64,000 nucleotides of DNA, taken from positions 1 to 64,000 of the forward strand of contig JAGAAI010000049.1 of assembly GCA_017615325.1 (NCBI GenBank). Reading direction: 5' to 3'. Positions within the stretch are counted from its first letter, which is position 1, and each line of letters starts with the position of its first letter. This document shows, one piece after another, positions 26,920-36,500 of this stretch. A program made the position numbers and the translations under genes. The DNA is from Clostridiales bacterium (GTDB taxonomy: Bacteria; Bacillota; Clostridia; Saccharofermentanales; Saccharofermentanaceae). A model generated the notes under the pieces. It was not told where the DNA came from. It did not search any database and saw nothing but the letters and a program-made list of their open reading frames with translations.

Positions 26920-28668
26920 ATGCTCAGTAATAAGATCAGCAGAACATTAACTTCACTTTTTACATGCGCCATGACATGCGCTATGCTTATCCCGGCTTTT
27001 GCAGTCAATGCTGACACAAAGATCGAGATCAGCGAGAAGAATTTCCCTGACAAGTATTTCCGCGAGAATCTGAAAGATACCAATTATGACAGTGATCAGG
27101 ACGGATACCTGTCTTCTGAAGAGATCAAGGAAATCAGGGATTACCGCTGCGCTGAGTGCGGCGTTAAGGATCTTACGGGAATCGAACTTCTGACTAATGT
27201 GGAATGTCTTGTGATCTACGGCAATGAATTAACCACGATCGATCTTTCCAAGAATACTAAGCTTTCTGAACTTTGGATCGAAAACAATAAGCTTGAGAAT
27301 CTTGATCTTAGCAAGAATACCGAGCTTGATTTCCTGCGTTGCGGAGGCAATCTTTTCGATTCATTGGATCTTTCCAAGAATACCAAGTTAAAGACACTTG
27401 TTATCGAGAACAGCAAGCTAAAGACCCTTGATCTGTCAAATAATAAGGATATTGAGACTTTGGCTATCTCGAACAATAACTTTGAAAAGCTGGATCTGTC
27501 CGCAAATTCCAAACTCAAGACTCTCGAGATCAAAAACAATAATCTGACTGAATTGGATCTTTCGGATTTTCCTGCTCTCGATGAATTGGACTGCTCAAAG
27601 AATGCCATCACATCGCTTAACATCGAGCCGTGTACTAAGCTTCGTATACTTAAATGCAATAACAATAAACTAACAAATATCGATCTGTCCCATAATCCTG
27701 ATGTTCAGCTTCTTTATTGTCAGGGAAATCAGATCGGTGCAGTTGATATCTCCGGCCAAAAGAACCTTATCATGGCTTTCTCGGGAGATCCTGAGAAGAA
27801 AAAGGATTATGTTATTTACACGGACAACATTATGTGGGGAGATTTCAAACTGGCAGTTGACTATAAGACATCGGTAATAACTGATTCTATAACAGTCGAT
27901 GACAATACAAAGCAGATGTATCTCGATCAGGGTGCTGTCGTATCGCTTGGCTTCGAGGGTGCAGATGATAAGACTCAGGTTACATTGACTTCTTCTGACG
28001 ATTCTGTTGTTAAGATCGGAAGCAATAATATGCTCATCACAAGTAAGGCAGGTTCTTCCAACATCACAGCCAAAGTTGGAGATAAAGAGTATAAGTTCAA
28101 AATTACTGTTTACTACAAGGATGTTAAGGATAACACTAAGTTCTGGTTTGAACCGACCTATGCTCTTACTGAGAAGGGTGTCGTTAAGGGTTATAACAAT
28201 CAGACCAAGTTCAAGCCTGCCAATAAGTGCACAAGAGCCCAGATGGTAACATTTATCTGGAGACTCGCAGGATCGCCTGAGCCCGAGACAAAGGAATGCA
28301 AGTTCTCTGATGTTAAGAAGAGTGACTATTTCTATAAGGCATGCCTCTGGGGTAATGAGAAGGGAATAGTAGAAGGTTATAAAGACGGTACTTTCGGTCC
28401 CCAGATCGTCTGTGCAAGAAGACATGCAGTCACTTTCCTCTGGAGATTTGCTGGCAAGCCCGAGCCTACTGGAGATAAGACGAAGTTCACTGATGTCTTC
28501 AAGGACATAGACGAGGATGATTACTTCTTCAAGGCAACGATCTGGGCAACAGAGCAGAAGATCGTAGCAGGCTATGAAGACAACACCTTCCGTCCTGATG
28601 GAGACTGCCTGAGACGCCAGATGGTAACGTTCCTCTATAAATTCGATAAGAATGTAGGCGTAAAGTAA
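26920..28668 (+). CDS. secreted LRR protein with EF-hand-like motif and SLH-like repeats
   Basis: The 582-residue protein begins with a signal peptide ending near PAFAVNAD. A short FPDKYFRE region and a calcium-loop-like DSDQDGYLSSEE (about 55-68) follow. Residues about 85-280 are leucine-rich repeats with a 21-residue period (LTTIDLSKNTKLSELWIENN and relatives). A Big2-like Ig domain (about 320-390) and three SLH-like repeats (about 395-580) complete it. LRRs of this sort usually bind proteins or glycans outside the cell; the SLH part should attach to the wall. TTTGGAGG lies 8 bp before the ATG. It is closely related to the genes at 28849, 29381 and 31112. Confidence 0.85.
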   Translation: MLSNKISRTLTSLFTCAMTCAMLIPAFAVNADTKIEISEKNFPDKYFRENLKDTNYDSDQDGYLSSEEIKEIRDYRCAECGVKDLTGIELLTNVECLVIYGNELTTIDLSKNTKLSELWIENNKLENLDLSKNTELDFLRCGGNLFDSLDLSKNTKLKTLVIENSKLKTLDLSNNKDIETLAISNNNFEKLDLSANSKLKTLEIKNNNLTELDLSDFPALDELDCSKNAITSLNIEPCTKLRILKCNNNKLTNIDLSHNPDVQLLYCQGNQIGAVDISGQKNLIMAFSGDPEKKKDYVIYTDNIMWGDFKLAVDYKTSVITDSITVDDNTKQMYLDQGAVVSLGFEGADDKTQVTLTSSDDSVVKIGSNNMLITSKAGSSNITAKVGDKEYKFKITVYYKDVKDNTKFWFEPTYALTEKGVVKGYNNQTKFKPANKCTRAQMVTFIWRLAGSPEPETKECKFSDVKKSDYFYKACLWGNEKGIVEGYKDGTFGPQIVCARRHAVTFLWRFAGKPEPTGDKTKFTDVFKDIDEDDYFFKATIWATEQKIVAGYEDNTFRPDGDCLRRQMVTFLYKFDKNVGVK

Positions 28669-28692
28669 TAATCTAATATCTGAATGTTATAT

Positions 28693-28713
28693 GAGCTGCT
28701 CTTTGGGCAGCTC
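28693..28713 (+). terminator. terminator after LRR/SLH gene
   Basis: GAGCTGC and GCAGCTC form the stem. The T tract is interrupted by an A, so it may be leaky. Confidence 0.6.
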
Positions 28714-28717
28714 TATT

Positions 28718-28760
28718 TCACGCATTTTTGCCGATCTTTATCCTCATATTTCATACAGAA
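28718..28760 (+). repeat. conserved leader block, copy 2
   Basis: It matches 26790-26833 over most of its length and ends 88 bp before the next start. GGCGTAAACCGAA follows at 28799-28811. Confidence 0.7.
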
Positions 28761-28848
28761 AACGTTTTTTAAGAATGAGGACGAATGATAATATATAGGC
28801 GTAAACCGAACAGTTTTTCTTATTATTTATTGTTTTTGGGGGTGTTTT

Positions 28849-29325
28849 ATGTTCAAAAAATATTTATCTTCGTTCTTGTTTTGTGCGGCTGCCACAGCTG
28901 TTCTGATTCCGGGTATGGCTTTAAATGCAGATTCGCAGGTTGAGATCAACGAGACAAATTTCCCTGATGATCGTTTCAGGACATACTTATCCAATAAATA
29001 CGATGATAACAAAGACGGCAAACTGTCTTCTGATGAGATCAAGGATATTAAAAGAATAAGAAAAGACTCTGGCGAAATTAAGAATTTTAAGGGAATTGAA
29101 TTTCTGACAGATCTGGAGTGGCTTTTTTGCTCAGAGGATTATTTAACCACGATAGATCTTTCAAAGAACACCAAGCTTAGTGTTTTGCATATCGACAGCA
29201 ATGATTTAGATAAGCTGGATCTGTCGAAGAATACAGAGTTGGAATACCTGTACTGCTGGTCTAATAATTTAAAGACACTGGATCTTTCTAAGAATACCAA
29301 GCTTAAATATTTAGATATCTGCTGA
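28849..29325 (+). CDS. N-terminal fragment of an LRR/SLH protein (frameshifted gene)
   Basis: The 158-residue frame has a signal peptide (ending near GMALNAD), the FPDDRFRTYL region, a calcium-loop-like DDNKDGKLSSDE and three LRRs. It then stops at TGA 29323, just after LDIC. From 29318 the +2 frame continues directly with the Ig-like sequence ADINWSSSDSS, which matches the protein at 31112. A deletion has therefore joined the LRR part to the Ig domain out of frame. The product would be a short secreted LRR fragment without a wall anchor. It is best regarded as part of a broken gene spanning 28849-30847. Confidence 0.7.
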   Translation: MFKKYLSSFLFCAAATAVLIPGMALNADSQVEINETNFPDDRFRTYLSNKYDDNKDGKLSSDEIKDIKRIRKDSGEIKNFKGIEFLTDLEWLFCSEDYLTTIDLSKNTKLSVLHIDSNDLDKLDLSKNTELEYLYCWSNNLKTLDLSKNTKLKYLDIC

Positions 29326-29380
29326 TATAAATTGGAGTTCATCTGACAGTTCGCTCGTAACTGTCGATAATAACGGCGTC

Positions 29381-30847
29381 GTGAAAGCGGTCATGGGTGG
29401 ATCTGCCACTGTAACAGCATCTGTTGACGGCAAAGAATATAAGTGCAGCATAAGGTCACTTTATAAGGATGTAAAGAATCCGGCAAACTTCTGGTATAAA
29501 CCGACTTATGCTCTTACAGATGCGGGCGTTGTAAAGGGTTATGATGCACAGACCAGATTTAAGCCTGCTAATTTGTGCACAAGAGCGCAAATGGTGACTT
29601 TTATATGGAGACTCGCCGGGTCTCCCGAGCCCGTGAACAAGGATTGCAAATTCTCTGATGTTAAGGAATCAGATTATTTCTACAAAGCATGTCTCTGGGG
29701 TAACGAGAAGGGAATCGTTGAAGGCTATAAAGACGGAACGTTCGGCCCTCAGATCAACTGTGCAAGAAAGCATGCCGTAACCTTCCTCTGGAGACTTGCC
29801 GGAAAGCCTGATCCTACTTCTGACAAGAGCAAGTTCAAGGATGTTAAGGAGAGTGATTACTTCTATAAGGCAACCATCTGGGCATCAGAGAAGAAGATCG
29901 TTGCAGGTTACGACGACAACACTTTCCGCCCGAACGGCGATTGCTTAAGACGTCAGATGGTAACGTTCCTGTACAAGTATGTTTATTACACAGATGCTGA
30001 CTTTGATGATGATATGGGCGGATACGAACTTGCTGTTGACGAAAATACGATTGTCATATCCAATCAGATCGATGTCGATGACAAAACAAAGCAGATCTAT
30101 CTCGATCAGGGTGCTGTCGTATCGCTTGGCTTCAAGGGTGCAGATGATAAGACTCAGGTTACATTGACTTCTTCCGACAAATCTATCGTGAAGATCGGAG
30201 ACGATATTTCACTTATAACATTGAAGGCGGGCTCTTCCGACATCACTGCAAAAGTCGGAGATAAAGAGTATAAGTTCAAAGTTACTGTCTACTATAAGGA
30301 CGTTAAGGACAAATCTAAGTTCTGGTTTGAACCAACCTATGCTCTTACAGAGAAGGGAGTTGTCAAAGGATACGATAACCAGACACAGTTCAAGCCTGCC
30401 AATAAGTGCACTAGAGCCCAGATGGTAACTTTCATCTGGAGACTGGCTGGATCGCCTGAGCCCAAGACCAAGGAATGCAAGTTCTCTGATGTTAAGAATA
30501 GTGACTATTTCTACAAGGCATGCCTCTGGGGCAATGAGAACCACATCGTAGAAGGATATAAGGACGGTACATTCGGTCCCCAGATCGTCTGTGCCAGAAG
30601 ACATGCGGTCACATTCCTTTGGAGACTCGCCGGCAAACCCGAACCTGCTGGTGATAAGACCAAGTTCGCAGCTGTCTTCAAGGATATAGACGAGGACGAT
30701 TACTTCTTCGAGGCAACCATCTGGGCAACAGAGCAGAAGATCGTAGCTGGTTACGACGACCACACATTCCGTCCTGACGGTGACTGCCTGAGACGCCAAA
30801 TGGTAACATTCTTGTATAAATACGATAAGTTTGTAAATAACAAATAA
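29381..30847 (+). CDS. C-terminal part of broken LRR/SLH gene: two Ig-SLH blocks fused
   Basis: The open frame (GTG 29381, no convincing ribosome site) encodes 488 residues and has no signal peptide. It begins within the Ig domain, runs through three SLH-like repeats, then changes abruptly at VTFLYKYVYYTDADF into a region matching the middle of the protein at 26920 (DDKTKQIYLDQGAVVSLGF). A second Ig domain and three more SLH-like repeats follow. It therefore carries six SLH-like repeats and looks like two genes fused by recombination. The reading frame within the Ig domain extends upstream to about 29315, where it is separated by a frameshift from the signal peptide at 28849. Confidence 0.7.
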   Translation: MKAVMGGSATVTASVDGKEYKCSIRSLYKDVKNPANFWYKPTYALTDAGVVKGYDAQTRFKPANLCTRAQMVTFIWRLAGSPEPVNKDCKFSDVKESDYFYKACLWGNEKGIVEGYKDGTFGPQINCARKHAVTFLWRLAGKPDPTSDKSKFKDVKESDYFYKATIWASEKKIVAGYDDNTFRPNGDCLRRQMVTFLYKYVYYTDADFDDDMGGYELAVDENTIVISNQIDVDDKTKQIYLDQGAVVSLGFKGADDKTQVTLTSSDKSIVKIGDDISLITLKAGSSDITAKVGDKEYKFKVTVYYKDVKDKSKFWFEPTYALTEKGVVKGYDNQTQFKPANKCTRAQMVTFIWRLAGSPEPKTKECKFSDVKNSDYFYKACLWGNENHIVEGYKDGTFGPQIVCARRHAVTFLWRLAGKPEPAGDKTKFAAVFKDIDEDDYFFEATIWATEQKIVAGYDDHTFRPDGDCLRRQMVTFLYKYDKFVNNK

Positions 30848-30860
30848 TCCGTAGAGTATA

Positions 30861-30933
30861 ACCACATCGCTCTGCGAGTTCCGCAGGCGAACTTGTTCGC
30901 CGAGGACCTGTCCGACGCCAAGAGCGATGTGGT
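30861..30933. repeat. palindromic element A
   Basis: A 13-bp perfect inverted repeat (ACCACATCGCTCT at 30861-30873, complement at 30921-30933) encloses a core running from TTCCGC (30879) to GAGGAC (30907). Inside the core is a GGCGAAC-TT-GTTCGCC hairpin (30886-30901). It lies between the stop codon and the terminator. Confidence 0.8.
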
Positions 30934-30948
30934 CTGACGAATCATCAG

Positions 30949-30975
30949 GAGCTGTCCTTCGGGGCAGCTCTTTAT
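30949..30975 (+). terminator. terminator after fused SLH gene
   Basis: GAGCTG-CC and GGG-CAGCTC pair around a TTCG tetraloop, followed by TTTAT. Confidence 0.75.
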
Positions 30976-31017
30976 CACGGATTTTTGCCTGTGTTTATGC
31001 CTCATTTTTCATACAGA
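30975..31017 (+). repeat. conserved leader block, copy 3
   Basis: It shares TTTTTGCC, TTTATGCCTCATTTTTCATACAGA and spacing with copies 1 and 2, and ends 94 bp before the next start. The GGCGTAAACCGAA motif is missing here. Confidence 0.65.
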
Positions 31018-31111
31018 GACCTATTTGATATATTGCTTATTTGAGGTAAGTTAATTTCGATGATCTGATGACCCTGTTAGAGGACATCAAACTATCATTT
31101 GGAGGAATCGT

Positions 31112-32857
31112 ATGATCAATAGTAAGATTGGAAAAACATTATCTTCTTTTTTTATCACAGCAGTTACCGGGGCGGTGCTGCTTCCCGGAATGTCTGTTTT
31201 CGCAGATTCATCTGTTGTGATCGACAAGACAAATTTCCCTGACGAGAATTTCAGGAAATTTGTATCCAAGTCTTTCGATACGGATAAGAACGGTAATCTG
31301 TCTTCTTCGGAGATCAAGGCAGTTGATGAGATCACATGCGGCGTAGAGGAGATCAAGAGCCTTAAAGGAATAGAGTTCTTCACGGATGTTGAACTGATCT
31401 ATTGTGTCGGCAATGAGCTATCGGAACTTGATCTGAGCAATAATACTAAGCTTAAGAGACTGTTCTGTTACGACAACAGGCTAATGGAGCTGGACCTGTC
31501 CGGGAACCCGGAGTTGACACAGCTGGCTTGTGCTAACAATAGACTTACTTCACTTGATCTGGAAAAGAATACCAAGCTGGACGATCTGAACTGCGCCGAA
31601 AATGAACTCGGCAAATTAGATGTCAGCAAAAACACAAGCCTCACGGCGATCAACTGCCGTAAGTGCGGCCTGGAGGCGTTAGACCTTAGTAAAAACGTTA
31701 AGCTCGAATATGTCGATTGCATGGATAATGCAATAAAAGAGCTTGATCTTACCCAAAATGCAAAGCTTAACACTTTATATGCTAACAGCAACAAGCTGAC
31801 GTCCATTGATCTTTCAGGTTTGACTAAGCTTTATATCGTTTGGCTCGAAGATAATCAGCTTAAAACACTTGATATTGAAGATTGGAAAGAGATAGCCGAT
31901 CTGCACCTTGACGGCAACAAGATCGATTATCTTGATATCAGCAAATGTAAACGTCTTATTAAAGCTTTTACTGAAGGAGATGAGACGGTCGGTAAAGGGT
32001 GCAGTATATATAACATCAATGCCGGCGCCCAGCTGATAGTTGACCAAAAGACCATGATCGCAACAGAGTCGGTCGAACTGTCTGGTGAAAAGACCGCATC
32101 ACTGAAGCTCCCCTGCTGCGCATGCGCGAAAGTATATGTAAAAGGAGCGGCTGGATCCGCTGATATTAGCTGGAGTTCATCTGACAGTTCGGCCGTAACT
32201 GTCGATAAGAACGGCGTAGTGAAAGCAGTTAAGGGAGGATCAGCCACAATTACAGCGTCTGTTGACGGCAAGGAATATAAGTGCAGCGTAAGGTCTCTTT
32301 ATAAAGATGTAAAGGATCCTTCAAAGTTCTGGTATGAACCGGCTTATTATCTTACTGATAAGGGCATAGTCAAAGGATATAACGATCAGACAAGATTTAA
32401 GCCTGCCAATAAGTGCACAAGAGCTCAGATGGTAACTTTCCTCTGGAGACTTGCAGGATCCCCTGAGCCAGAGACAAAGGAATGCAAGTTCTCTGATGTC
32501 GATAAATCCGATTATTTCTACAAGGCATGCCTCTGGGGTAATGAGAAGGGAATAGTAGAAGGTTACAAGGATGGCACATTCGGCCCTCAGATCGTTTGTG
32601 CCAGAAGACATGCAGTCACATTCCTCTGGAGACTTGCCGGCAAACCCGAACCCGCCGGAGACAAGACAAAGTTTACCGATGTTTTCAAGGATATCGACGA
32701 GAAGGATTACTTCTTCAAGGCAACAATCTGGGCTACAGAGCAGAAGATCGTTGCAGGTTACGACGACAACACCTTCCGTCCCGACGGTGATTGCCTGAGA
32801 CGTCAGATGGTAACGTTCCTTTATAAGTACGATAAGTTTGTGAATAATAAACGTTAA
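31112..32857 (+). CDS. secreted LRR protein with EF-hand-like motif and SLH-like repeats
   Basis: This is an intact 581-residue member of the array. A signal peptide ends near SVFADS. The DTDKNGNLSSSE calcium-loop-like motif is near residue 55. About nine LRRs (residues 85-280) follow, several carrying a Cys at the variable position. The Ig-like domain has the ISWSSSDSSAVTVDKNG sequence near 355, and three SLH-like repeats occupy 395-578. The start has TTTGGAGGAATCGT upstream. It provides the undamaged template for the broken gene at 28849-30847. Wall-associated binding is the likely role; the ligand is unknown. Confidence 0.85.
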   Translation: MINSKIGKTLSSFFITAVTGAVLLPGMSVFADSSVVIDKTNFPDENFRKFVSKSFDTDKNGNLSSSEIKAVDEITCGVEEIKSLKGIEFFTDVELIYCVGNELSELDLSNNTKLKRLFCYDNRLMELDLSGNPELTQLACANNRLTSLDLEKNTKLDDLNCAENELGKLDVSKNTSLTAINCRKCGLEALDLSKNVKLEYVDCMDNAIKELDLTQNAKLNTLYANSNKLTSIDLSGLTKLYIVWLEDNQLKTLDIEDWKEIADLHLDGNKIDYLDISKCKRLIKAFTEGDETVGKGCSIYNINAGAQLIVDQKTMIATESVELSGEKTASLKLPCCACAKVYVKGAAGSADISWSSSDSSAVTVDKNGVVKAVKGGSATITASVDGKEYKCSVRSLYKDVKDPSKFWYEPAYYLTDKGIVKGYNDQTRFKPANKCTRAQMVTFLWRLAGSPEPETKECKFSDVDKSDYFYKACLWGNEKGIVEGYKDGTFGPQIVCARRHAVTFLWRLAGKPEPAGDKTKFTDVFKDIDEKDYFFKATIWATEQKIVAGYDDNTFRPDGDCLRRQMVTFLYKYDKFVNNKR

Positions 32858-32865
32858 TTGAGTGA

Positions 32866-32930
32866 TTTACTTGTCCGCTTGCGATTTCCGCACAAGCGAT
32901 GCGCGGAGGACTAAGCAAGCGGCAAGTAAT
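32866..32930. repeat. palindromic element B
   Basis: The outer arms (TTACTTG-T-CCGCTTGC at the left, GCAAGCGGCAAGTAA at the right) pair over 15 bp with one bulge. They enclose a core from TTCCGC (32886) to GAGGAC (32911) containing ACAAGCGATGCGCG. To the right, 32936-32956 repeats the right flank and arm of element A (ACGCCAAGAGCGATGTGGTC). Confidence 0.75.
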
Positions 32931-32965
32931 TAGCGAACGCCAAGAGCGATGTGGTCTTATATATC

Positions 32966-32994
32966 TTGACTTATTAATTATAGAGGTGTATTAT
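32966..32994 (+). promoter_or_regulatory. tRNA-Leu/tRNA-fMet promoter
   Basis: TTGACT and TATTAT are 17 bp apart, 19 bp before tRNA-Leu. Confidence 0.7.
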
Positions 32995-33013
32995 CATTGA
33001 GCACTGACGGAGA

Positions 33014-33100
33014 GCTCGTGTGGCGGAATTGGCAGACGCAACGGACTTAAAATCCGTCGGAGTAAAATCCGTACCGGTTCAAGTCCGGTCACGAGCACCA
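33014..33100 (+). tRNA. tRNA-Leu (TAA)
   Basis: This 87-nt class II tRNA has a long variable arm. The acceptor GCTCGTG pairs with CACGAGC, the anticodon loop is CTTAAAA, and CCA is encoded. Confidence 0.95.
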
Positions 33101-33121
33101 TTACAGTGCGCAATATGATAT

Positions 33122-33198
33122 CGCGGAGTGGAGCAGTTGGTAGCTTGCCGGGCTCATAACCCGGAGGTCGTGTGGTTCGAGTCCCTCCTCCGCAACCA
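33122..33198 (+). tRNA. initiator tRNA-fMet (CAT)
   Basis: This 77-nt tRNA has anticodon CAT. Two initiator marks are visible: the first base C is opposite A (no pair at the end of the acceptor), and three G-C pairs flank the anticodon loop (GGG-CTCATAA-CCC). CCA is encoded. Confidence 0.93.
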
Positions 33199-33202
33199 GA
33201 TG

Positions 33203-33238
33203 AGGCTGTCATATGATTATGACAGCCTCGAATTTTAT
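33203..33238 (+). terminator. terminator of tRNA pair
   Basis: GAGGCTGTCAT and ATGACAGCCTC form an 11-bp perfect stem, followed by GAATTTTATTT. Confidence 0.8.
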
Positions 33239-33264
33239 TTAGATCTATACGGAGGTATTGACAG

Positions 33265-33498
33265 ATGGCACTTAGAGATGATTGGAAGAACACAGGCAAG
33301 GATCTGGGTAATGCTTTCGCTAACCTTGGCAAGACACTCGTTAAGTCCGGTGCTGATGTAGCTCATAAGGCTGATAACCTCGTTAACGGTGACGATAAGG
33401 CTAAGGAAACTGAGAAGGCTGCTGAAGCTGCCGCTGAGACTGCCACGGAAGCCGCTGCTGAAGCTGTTGCAGAAGAAACAAAGACCGAAGAGAACTGA
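33265..33498 (+). CDS. small helical protein of unknown function
   Basis: This 77-residue protein begins MALRDDWKNTGKDLGNAF and continues as an amphipathic helix (NLGKTLVKSGADV). It ends in a low-complexity Ala/Glu/Thr tail. GGAGGT lies 12 bp upstream of the ATG. Similar small proteins with a KDLGxAFxxLGKTL helix occur in Clostridia, but I know of no assigned function. The amphipathic segment could bind membranes (inference). Confidence 0.65.
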   Translation: MALRDDWKNTGKDLGNAFANLGKTLVKSGADVAHKADNLVNGDDKAKETEKAAEAAAETATEAAAEAVAEETKTEEN

Positions 33499-33515
33499 TT
33501 CAAATTTCCCCTGAT

Positions 33516-33544
33516 TTGGTGATTTTTTAGCATTATTGTATAAT
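33516..33544 (+). promoter_or_regulatory. promoter of the double-sensor MFS gene
   Basis: TTGGTG (33516-33521) and a perfect TATAAT (33539-33544) are 17 bp apart. Confidence 0.6.
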
Positions 33545-33573
33545 CATTAATATCTTTATCGGGAGATATGTCT

Positions 33574-36500
33574 ATGTCAACTAACAGTCGGGATACCAGA
33601 GAATATTCTTCTGATGTCTTTAATCGCGCGGTAAGAGCCGTTATCCTTGTGATCGTAGCTCTTATCATTTCTGTTGCGGCAGTTTCTTTTGCCGTGCACC
33701 ATATGAGACTTCAGTTTGAAGATGAATTCGAGTCTGTATCCGATACAAAGATCCATCAGATCGCTGATCTGGTATCCAAAGGCGTAAACGGCGATGATAT
33801 AACCAATGACCCTTCTGCGGCTGCGGTTAAATATTCACATGTTTTGAGCCTGATGTTAGCCGACACTTCTTCCGAGAACCTTTCTGTTGAGAGTTACGGC
33901 CTTTTCTCATACAAGGACGGTCATATCGAGCCTCTGTTCGTCCAGGGAACTGAGAATGCAATGGAATTTGCCGTTGCAAACCGTGAGATCTCCGAATGGC
34001 TCAATTCCGACAATTCGCAATCTGTAATCCACGGCGACAACTTCGAAAGCATTATAGTTCCCATTACGAACTCATCAGGCGTGGTCGTTGCCGTTTTCGA
34101 GTATAAGTGCGTATTTAACGGTCTTGTCCTTGTTGGTGACGGCCTTGAGGGCAGGATATTGGTCGCTGTATTGATATCTTTCGCCGTTGCGGTCGTTCTC
34201 TTCGTTCTCCAGGAGATCCTGATAAGGCTGATGCGCAGGAGCAGTTCGTCCGCTCATGCCGGCGAATCCGCCAAGGGTAGGATGAAGAGGATCATATCTT
34301 CTACGATCGGTTACTGCTTTACGACGATCCTGGTTGTTCTCTTCGTTATGTCCAGTCAGCTTACAAGGACTTATATCCTTGCTCTGGAGAGCGAGAGGTC
34401 TGATTCCATGCAGGCAATTGCCCTGTCATCAGCATCGCTCCTTGGACACAATGAGATCGCCGAGAACATGGAATATAAGCTTCCTATTTATTCCTATGCT
34501 GAAGGCAAGGATTATATCGTTAATATCTATGTGATGGCCGGAGATTCATTCCAGAGGCTTTACAGTTCCGCGTCAGATGCCGTTGCCGGCGAACAGTATT
34601 ATCTGGCAAATGCAGGTGAGCAGTATATCAAGTGCTTCCAGAATCAGGAAGTTGCTTTCACGTCACGTTCGGATAAAAATGAATCTTATGTTTGCGCCAT
34701 AGCACCCATTATCTCGCAGGATAATACGGTTGCAGGTGTATATGAGCTCTGCATGCCGAGAGATGATTTCGAGTCTACGGTCAACGGAATGTCCTTAAGC
34801 TGGATATTCACAATCGTATCCATAGCTCTTTCCATGGGCATCATCATATTCGAGATCAATCTGCTTATATCTACGATCGCAAAGGGCATATCGGGCAACG
34901 GACCTGTCCTTATCATGTATGGGGAGAATGCCAACAGGCTCCTGTCATTCTTTGCCGCTTTCTCTGCTGTTATGATACCCATAACCTTTGCCGGTTTCTA
35001 TAAAGAACATTTTGAAGGGGAGAGCGTCTATCTAATACAGGGTCTGATCGCAGGAACAACGGTTCTCTTTGCCGGCGGTTTCTTCGGATTCAGCTCGTTA
35101 AGATCTTTCCTCAAGAGCAAGCTTACAGGCAGGATCGCTCTTATCACGATGACATCCCTGGGGTATTTCCTTGCGCTTATCTGCGGTATTACCGATAATG
35201 AGATCGTTCTTACCTGTTTGGCACTGCCGATGGGATTCTGTCTGGGAATGCCTCTTGATTACTTAAGAACTTACAGGATCAATGCAGGTAAGTCCGGATA
35301 CAGGGATTTTGATGACAGGACTGTCCATAACGTTCAGGCTTCGTCCTATATGTTAGGTGTCTCTGTCGGTGTCGTTATCGCAGGCATCTGTTATGAGAGG
35401 TTCGGACTCTTTGCTGTATCACTTATCGGCGGAGCCGCATCAGTTCTCACAGCCGTTGGCATGAACTACTTCATGAAGAATAATTCCAACGTTAACGAGT
35501 CGCAGTTCCCTATAAGCAGATGGATGTCGATGTTCCGTGATAAGTACGCAGGCAAGTTCCTCTGTTCATCGTTTATGGTCTTGGGAATGATCGTGTCATT
35601 CCTCCTGGTATTCGTTCCGAACTTCCTGGGAAGAGTAGGCATATCGCTTGCAACTGCTTCTTTCTATTACCTGATCGTTGCAGTCATGGCATCCTTCGTA
35701 GCGGCATTCATCAAGTCAACCTTTGCTCATCTTCTTACATCAAGGACCAGAGTCGTGGTTCAGGGCCTGTGCACTGTTATAGGCCTGCTCCTTTTTGCAT
35801 TGATGCCTTCTGCCAAGATGCTCGTAGCAACCTGTATCTTCCTTGGCATCGCTTTGGGCATCCACGATTTCTACTATATCTATGTTCTTTTCCTTATCTG
35901 TAATAACAGGATCAAGACAAATCTCAGAAGATGTGCTGAAGTTACGTTCTATGTTGGTCTCGGCATCATGATCCCCGTGTTTATGGCAGCATTTATGTTA
36001 GGGCAGATAAGGATCGTTTTGCTCCTGGCTCTGCTCGTTGTTGCGATCCTGTCATTTGTCTATCCGATGTCTCCGTTCTCTTCCAAGGTGGACGGCGCTG
36101 ATCCTTCATTGAAGCCTGAACGCAAGAAAGCGCCAAGGCCTCAGAATGACAGACCTTATGATAACAGACCTCAATCCGCACCTCAGGCTCCTGTTCAGGC
36201 TCCGACTCCTGCACCGGCTCCTGCTCCGCAGGCTCCCGCTGCGCCTCAGATGCCTTATGAACCTGCCATGCCGTACGTTCCTTCCGAGAATCTTAATCCC
36301 GGATATAATGAACCTCAGGCTTATCAGGCCCCGGACAGTTCATATACTGTAAGTCCTTCTGCGTCTGCGGATTCTGATGTTTATATGCCCCAGGAAGATA
36401 TAGCGGTTAATACTGAGTCTGTTCCTTATGCTGAGTTTGATCCTGCAAGACCTTTGTTTGGCGATGGTAACGGCAACTATTTCTATGCCGTTGAGGGACC

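Noticed and set aside
8546-32857. Dockerin or cohesin modules of a cellulosome
   Set aside because: The DxDxDG loops occur singly and are not paired in a dockerin pattern. The C-terminal repeats fit SLH, and no cohesin-like or glycosidase domain is present.
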